A stretch of 64,000 bases of DNA from Gammaproteobacteria bacterium. GTDB lineage: Bacteria > Pseudomonadota > Gammaproteobacteria > Steroidobacterales > Woeseiaceae. How positions within the stretch are numbered: position 1 is the stretch's first letter; each line of letters begins with the position of its first letter. The notes beneath the pieces are model-generated. The model made no database searches and was not told the origin of the DNA. It saw only the letters and a program-made list of their open reading frames with translations. Position numbers and translations under genes: made by a program. The DNA lies in NCBI GenBank assembly GCA_029863305.1, contig JAOTVR010000006.1:1-64000 (forward strand), read 5' to 3'. This document shows, piece after piece, positions 61,717-64,000 of the stretch.

Positions 61717-63165
61717 ATGTCCAACCTTGATATTCGCTCTGCGAAACGGCCTGACTGGGATCAGGAACTGGTTGATATCGCCGACTTTGTCTGCGACGCA
61801 GAAATAGACAGCCCGCTTGCTTTCGATACCGCACATTACTGCCTGATGGATACGCTCGCCTGCGGATTCCAGGCGCTTGACTATCCGGCCTGTACGAAAC
61901 TTCTCGGGCCGGTTGTTCCCGGGGCTACGCTGGCCGGCGGTGCGCGTGTGCCGGGTACGTCATTCGAGCTCGAACCGGTCATGGCGGCCTTCAACATCGG
62001 GGCGATGAATCGCTGGCTCGACTTCAATGACACCTGGCTTGCCGCCGAATGGGGCCACCCATCGGATAATCTGGGCGGCATACTGGCTGTCGCGGATTAT
62101 CTGAGTCGCCGGAATCGCGCGGCCGGCAAGAAGGCGCTGACGATGCACGACGTGCTCGAGGCTATGATTCGTGCGCACGAAATTCAGGGCGTGCTCGCGC
62201 TGGAGAACAGTTATAACCGCGTCGGTCTGGATCACGTACTTCTCGTGCGTGTCGCGTCTGCGGCAGTGGTCACACGCATGCTCGGTGGCAGCAAAGAGCA
62301 GGTCCTCAATGCGCTGTCGCACGCATGGATTGACGGCGGTGCGTTGCGAACATACCGGCACGCGCCGAACACCGGGTCACGTAAGAGCTGGGCAGCCGGA
62401 GACGCAACGAGTCGCGCAGTGCGTCTTGCATTGATTGCGATGACCGGCGAGATGGGCTACCCGTCGGCGCTGTCTGCCAGGACCTGGGGCTATTACGACG
62501 TGTTGTTCAAGGGCAAACCGTTCGGCTTTCAACGCGGCTACGGTAGTTATGTCATGGAGAACGTGTTGTTCAAGATCTCCTACCCGGCTGAGTTTCATTC
62601 GCAAACGGCCGTTGAGGCAGCGATGACCTTGCACGATGAGGTCAGGACTCGACTCGACGATATTGAGACGGTCGTTATCGAAACACAGGAGGCCGGCGTT
62701 CGTATCATCGACAAGACCGGGCCGCTCGATAACCCGGCAGATCGGGATCACTGCATTCAGTACATGACCGCGGTGCCATTGATATTCGGCCGGCTTACCG
62801 CAGCAGACTACGAAGACGATGTCGCCGGCGATCCACGCATCGATGTGCTGCGAGACAAGATGCAGGTTCGCGAGCACGAACGGTTCACCAGGGACTACTT
62901 CGATCCCGAGAAACGTTATATCGGCAACGCGCTGCAGGTGTTCTTCAAAGACGGCAGCAGTACAGATCGTATTGTGGTGGATTTTCCGATTGGCCATCGT
63001 GAGCGCCGCGAGGAAGGTATCCCCGTTCTGAAGCAGAAGTTCGTCGACAGCGTGTCGCCGAAACTCGCCGCAGGACAGTGGGAGGCGCTGAGCGCTCTTT
63101 GCGAGGATCGCGAAAAGCTGGGGATGACGGCCGTCGATGATTTCATGGCGTTGCTGGTCGTCTGA
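61717..63165 (+). CDS. prpD: 2-methylcitrate dehydratase
   Basis: MmgE/PrpD family: [40 protein letters not shown]. Confidence 0.92.
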   Translation: MSNLDIRSAKRPDWDQELVDIADFVCDAEIDSPLAFDTAHYCLMDTLACGFQALDYPACTKLLGPVVPGATLAGGARVPGTSFELEPVMAAFNIGAMNRWLDFNDTWLAAEWGHPSDNLGGILAVADYLSRRNRAAGKKALTMHDVLEAMIRAHEIQGVLALENSYNRVGLDHVLLVRVASAAVVTRMLGGSKEQVLNALSHAWIDGGALRTYRHAPNTGSRKSWAAGDATSRAVRLALIAMTGEMGYPSALSARTWGYYDVLFKGKPFGFQRGYGSYVMENVLFKISYPAEFHSQTAVEAAMTLHDEVRTRLDDIETVVIETQEAGVRIIDKTGPLDNPADRDHCIQYMTAVPLIFGRLTAADYEDDVAGDPRIDVLRDKMQVREHERFTRDYFDPEKRYIGNALQVFFKDGSSTDRIVVDFPIGHRERREEGIPVLKQKFVDSVSPKLAAGQWEALSALCEDREKLGMTAVDDFMALLVV

Positions 63166-63227
63166 GTTACCTGGAGGGCCAGATCCCTTTTGCCAAATAG
63201 GGCTCTGACGCCTTAAGCTGTGCGGGC

Positions 63228-63845
63228 ATGCTCGAAACCATCCAAGAAGCCCTCTCCGGGTTCGACCAAAACTACCCGGAGCAGACAGCGCAAAAATGCG
63301 CGATACTGCTCGATGAACTCGGCCGCTGGAATCGGCGCATGAATCTCACCGCGATTCGTAGCGCGGAGGAGATGGTCACGGTGCATATACTCGATAGCCT
63401 GTCGGCCCGGCCACTGTTGCGCGGCAAGCGTATTCTCGATGTGGGCACTGGCGCCGGTTTTCCCGGGCTGCCGCTCGCAATTGTGGAGCCGGACAGGTCT
63501 TTTGTGCTGCTCGACAGTAATAACAAGAAGATCCGCTTTGTTGAACACATCGCCGGATTACTTGGTCTGGGCAACGTAACCGCCGTAAATGCGCGCACAG
63601 AGGACTTTGCACCCGGCAAGCGCTTTGATACGGTGATCGCCCGGGCGGTTGCTGCGTTGCCACGGCTCGTTGAAATGGCCGGACATCACGTTGGAGAGGG
63701 CGGGTTGTTCGTGGCGCTCAAGGGGCGCTACCCGGCAGACGAATTAGAACAATTACCCGATACGTGGGGCAGTAACGTAACGGAACTCAAGGTGCCGGGG
63801 CTCGAGGCGGGTTCCCGGCATGCCGTGTTGATCGAGCATAAGTGA
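63228..63845 (+). CDS. rsmG: 16S rRNA (guanine(527)-N(7))-methyltransferase
   Basis: [43 protein letters not shown]. Confidence 0.95.
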   Translation: MLETIQEALSGFDQNYPEQTAQKCAILLDELGRWNRRMNLTAIRSAEEMVTVHILDSLSARPLLRGKRILDVGTGAGFPGLPLAIVEPDRSFVLLDSNNKKIRFVEHIAGLLGLGNVTAVNARTEDFAPGKRFDTVIARAVAALPRLVEMAGHHVGEGGLFVALKGRYPADELEQLPDTWGSNVTELKVPGLEAGSRHAVLIEHK

Positions 63846-63849
63846 CTTA

Positions 63850-64000
63850 ATGATGCGCATCATTGCAGTAGCAAACCAGAAAGGCGGGGTCGGCAAGACG
63901 ACGACCTGCGTCAATCTGGCGGCATCGCTTGCGGCAACGCAGCGCCGGGTCTTGCTGGTCGACATGGATCCGCAGGGCAATGCCACCATGGGTTGCGGCA
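63850..64000 (+). CDS. parA: ParA-family chromosome partitioning ATPase (3' truncated by window edge)
   Basis: Direct translation [50 protein letters not shown]. Confidence 0.95.
   Translation, partial: MMRIIAVANQKGGVGKTTTCVNLAASLAATQRRVLLVDMDPQGNATMGCG

Overview
This 64-kb, high-GC, gene-dense window is chromosomal and looks gammaproteobacterial. A Woeseiales/Steroidobacterales-like lineage is my guess from gene content only. It spans the probable replication origin: gyrB-recF-dnaN-dnaA on the minus strand, rpmH-rnpA-yidC-(hydrolase/OsmC)-mnmE on the plus strand, then mnmG, rsmG and the 5' end of parA at the right edge. I see an AT-rich dnaN-dnaA gap with three perfect DnaA boxes (probable oriC) and two parS-like CACGTG palindromes inside recF. 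The glnA-DUF4124-ntrB-ntrC locus has a readable sigma54/NtrC promoter. Other regions carry envC-ctpA-yibQ, yibN-secB-gpsA, glyQS, an opp-type transporter operon, a partial propionate (prpB/prpD) locus, and many peptidases and peptide transporters. I found no rRNA, tRNA, CRISPR array, prophage or IS element. Main candidates for follow-up: (1) a tightly coupled five-gene operon pairing a NatAB-like ABC transporter and an S33-type peptidase with two complementary M16 peptidases, one fused to an unusual N-terminal membrane domain; (2) a secreted protein with six tandem Kazal domains and varied predicted P1 residues; (3) parS-like sites in recF that encode a repeated FHVEHG peptide; (4) gpsA and ntrB lacking a canonical start codon at the expected place; (5) large insertions splitting the conserved mnmE-mnmG-rsmG-parA neighbourhood.
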